From assembly GCF_000420345.1 (NCBI RefSeq), contig NZ_ATUT01000008.1, positions 1-64,000 on the forward strand: DNA of 64,000 bases, written 5' to 3'. The notes beneath the pieces are model-generated. The model searched no databases, was not told where the DNA came from, and saw only the letters and a program-made list of their open reading frames with translations. The translations under genes and the position numbers were made by a program. The first letter of the stretch is position 1. Every line of letters begins with the position of its first letter. This document shows, one piece after another, positions 62,003 through 64,000 of this stretch. The stretch comes from Faecalicoccus pleomorphus DSM 20574 (lineage in GTDB: Bacteria; Bacillota_I; Bacilli_A; Erysipelotrichales; Erysipelotrichaceae).

Positions 62003-63379
62003 CTAATTGAAAAGTTCAAATAGCTTCATAAATGTTTCTTCCTCTTGAAAGCTTTCTATAAAAGTCTGAGGAAGACTACTCGTCTGAATTTCTCTGGATC
62101 GCAAAAACAACAAATACTCGGCATGGATGCATGCGACTTCTTTAAATAGTTCTTTATTTTCCTGTATTTCGTTGATTGTCCAGCTTTTATGAATGTTTTC
62201 TAAAAGCACACGTCCTTCTTTGTCTAAAATGATTTCCTTTTCCAATAAAAGCTGTTCCACGACCAAAATGTGTAATACCTTGTTGAAGATATCCTTTTCT
62301 TCCTGGATCGCCTGTAAACTTCTAATCAATAAAGAAGCATCATAACTATGCTCTTGTTGCGTGATCCAATGCGCCAATTGTATTTGTAATGGCATTTTCT
62401 TTTGTATGGACTCTGGTATGTTCTCTAACAAATACGACACGATCGACTGACTTCTGGAAAAGATAGACTGTTCCAGAAAAAAGCTAGCGTTCTCTTCGTT
62501 CGATAATACCTCTTTACGCAATCGATTCTGCACGATCCATTCGGATAAAAGCCTCTGTGTCTTTTCCTGAATCCCTCCTTGTATTTGATGATGTTGAAGC
62601 TGATAATCGTGGATCAAATCTTGGGAAACACTTTGAAAAAAGAGTATGTTATAAAAGAAAACAGACAGAATAAAAAGTAATAAACACACACCTTTTCGAA
62701 TATGACCCGCCAGTAAAAAGTAAAATCTTGCCGATCGCATCGTCCGAAATCGCTTTTTCGCATTCTTTCTAGTGCATTTAAGACACCACAACCGATACAA
62801 AGAAAGCTTGTAAAAAGGTTTGAGCATGATTCCAAGTGCATAGATATCCGTAGAAACCTCCTTTCTTTTTTGTGTAAGCGACTCAGGTGTCTGATTCGAT
62901 GGCGAAGACATATACACTTGCACAGAACCGACTGGTAAACAGGCATTAAAATCAATGAGAAATACATGATCTTGGTACACCATCACGTTTTCGAGCTTGA
63001 GATCCATATAAAGAAACCCATGAGCATGGAGGTTTTCTAAAAGGTGCATGAGTTCTAAAATCCATCGTTTTTTCAATCGAAATTGTCTTTTCTCTTCCAT
63101 CATTTTCATCCATGTCTTTCCCGGGATCCACGTTTCAATAATCATGATTTGATCTGCCTCTTCTATCACATCGATCAGATGCGGTATATAGGGATCATCC
63201 ATCAAAGATAAAACATGGATTTCCATTCGAAACTGATGAATATGAATTTTCGTTGCGTTTGAAAGAAACAACGTTTTGGTGAAATAGCGTTTTCCTGTCC
63301 ATTGGTCTTCTACCAAAGCACAGGTCGTACAGAAAGAGGAGGATAAAGTCCTTACGACCTTATATCTTTCCATCTTCAT
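62003..63379 (-). CDS. Membrane Ser/Thr-kinase-like protein (EssB-position)
   Basis: A 458-aa protein with an N-terminal kinase-like domain (residues about 1-215), one membrane helix near residue 232 (VCLLLFILSVFFYNILFF) and a helical C-terminal domain. The nucleotide lysine is in YFTKTLFL, the catalytic loop is YMDLKLENVMV (Asp, Lys and Asn kept; HRD becomes YMD), and the metal loop is LIDFNACL (DFN for DFG). In type VIIb systems EssB is a pseudokinase with one membrane helix at this place. The residues kept here leave activity possible. It overlaps the FHA gene by 20 nt. Confidence 0.85.
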   Translation of the reverse strand: MKMERYKVVRTLSSSFCTTCALVEDQWTGKRYFTKTLFLSNATKIHIHQFRMEIHVLSLMDDPYIPHLIDVIEEADQIMIIETWIPGKTWMKMMEEKRQFRLKKRWILELMHLLENLHAHGFLYMDLKLENVMVYQDHVFLIDFNACLPVGSVQVYMSSPSNQTPESLTQKRKEVSTDIYALGIMLKPFYKLSLYRLWCLKCTRKNAKKRFRTMRSARFYFLLAGHIRKGVCLLLFILSVFFYNILFFQSVSQDLIHDYQLQHHQIQGGIQEKTQRLLSEWIVQNRLRKEVLSNEENASFFLEQSIFSRSQSIVSYLLENIPESIQKKMPLQIQLAHWITQQEHSYDASLLIRSLQAIQEEKDIFNKVLHILVVEQLLLEKEIILDKEGRVLLENIHKSWTINEIQENKELFKEVACIHAEYLLFLRSREIQTSSLPQTFIESFQEEETFMKLFELFN

Positions 63380-64000
63380 CTTGTCTAAAAATAAAATCTA
63401 CGCTTCCCAATGTAAGCTTCATTCCATCATGCAGACGCATCTTGCGAATCACTTGTTTATCATTGAGGAAGGTCCTGTTTAAGCTTTTCAGATCTTTGAT
63501 GTAGTAACGTTCATTTTCGCAAAGTATCAGGGCATGTTTTAAGGAAATTGATTCGTCGGGTAATCGTATGTCGCAGGATACTAAACGTCCAATCAGTACA
63601 CTTTCTGTTTGAAGATCGTATTTTCTTCCCGTCTTTTTTTCTTCTAAATACGCTTTTGTCGTATTGACTTGACCAATTAACTGTGTCTTGTTTTCAACGG
63701 ATGAAGTCTGTGTATCTGGTACAAAGCGCATCTTTGCATAATACAAAGTAGAGACCGGTTCTTTTAAGCGAAAGCTTTCTCTTTCTTTGAAGAAGGCCCA
63801 ACGCTTTAACGGATAATAATTTCGTTTCACATTCTCCAGACCGGAAATCAAATTCGGTAAGGAAAATTCTTCACTTTGACAGAATCGAATCATAAATCCT
63901 AAGATCTCATAAGCCGTTGTTGTTTTAAAGTGCTCTACCAAATACTGGACCCATGATACAACCTGTGTTTTTTGAAACATCCATTCATCCAAAACTAAAG
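63360..64000 (-). CDS. FHA-domain protein (partial, runs off the window)
   Basis: The frame stays open to the right edge, so the N-terminus is missing. The visible part has an N-terminal DUF6382-like helical region and a C-terminal FHA domain with VLIGRLVSCDIRLPDE, SISLKHALI, LKSLNRTFLND and LTLGSVDFIF. FHA domains bind phosphothreonine; the neighbouring kinase-like gene makes a phosphorylation-dependent assembly plausible. It is the first gene visible of the type VII operon. Confidence 0.85.
   Translation of the reverse strand, partial: LVLDEWMFQKTQVVSWVQYLVEHFKTTTAYEILGFMIRFCQSEEFSLPNLISGLENVKRNYYPLKRWAFFKERESFRLKEPVSTLYYAKMRFVPDTQTSSVENKTQLIGQVNTTKAYLEEKKTGRKYDLQTESVLIGRLVSCDIRLPDESISLKHALILCENERYYIKDLKSLNRTFLNDKQVIRKMRLHDGMKLTLGSVDFIFRQDEDGKI

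Overview
The window looks like a chromosomal segment of a low-GC Gram-positive bacterium, most likely an Erysipelotrichaceae-type gut Firmicute. Supporting this are the AT-rich sequence with AGGAGG-type ribosome sites, a sufCDSUB iron-sulfur operon, a mannose-family PTS, class III RNase H, a CpsABCD-type tyrosine kinase module, LPXTG-like adhesins and a Gram-positive-style type VII secretion locus. Taxonomy is inferred from gene content, not from a database search. Most genes are on the minus strand and start codons were moved where a Shine-Dalgarno site decided.

Layout. 1-3.4 kb: a RiPP-like cassette (nucleotidyltransferase, PqqD-like protein, radical SAM/SPASM enzyme, then an unrecognised 154-aa protein that may be its substrate). 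3.7-8.1 kb: a capsule control module (LytR-CpsA-Psr protein, Wzz-like CpsC, PHP phosphatase CpsB, BY-kinase CpsD, a membrane protein) without glycosyltransferases. 8.3-14.8 kb: a 2188-aa adhesin with a vWA domain and ten pilin-like domains. 15.1-16.9 kb: an InlB-repeat protein without a signal peptide, tRNA-Arg(TCT), and a gene-poor stretch with a possible structured RNA. 16.9-18.5 kb: nucleoside hydrolase and ECF substrate-binding subunit. 18.7-28.5 kb: mannose metabolism (GntR regulator, two different ManA proteins, cupin phosphoglucose isomerase, PTS IIABCD) plus a GT14 glycosyltransferase and small membrane proteins.

28.6-34.8 kb: housekeeping genes (phosphoesterase, uvrC, mutS2, cvpA) and a VanY-like protein that has lost its zinc ligands. 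34.9-35.6 kb: a decayed Rpn/PD-(D/E)XK transposase. 35.8-37.3 kb: rnhC and a membrane protein. 37.4-39.2 kb: a second vWA adhesin. 39.5-45.8 kb: dCMP deaminase, RluD-type synthase, lspA, UbiB-type kinase, LRR protein, cold-shock protein and YqeK-like HD phosphohydrolase. 45.8-52.7 kb: the suf operon with folate, SGNH and unknown genes at its end. 52.8-54.8 kb: two PrsA-like foldases. 54.8-64 kb: a type VII secretion locus with two WXG100 proteins, a YukD-like protein, a shortened EssC, a kinase-like membrane protein, FHA proteins, and unrecognised candidate effector and accessory proteins; it runs off the right edge.

The main regulatory observations are these. The RiPP-like operon and the giant adhesin share a promoter block with upstream repeats, and the second adhesin has a related core promoter. 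The cupin isomerase/manA/GntR operon and the second manA share a 14-bp palindrome inside the promoter. Two genes (cvpA and the YqeK-like gene) appear to be leaderless.
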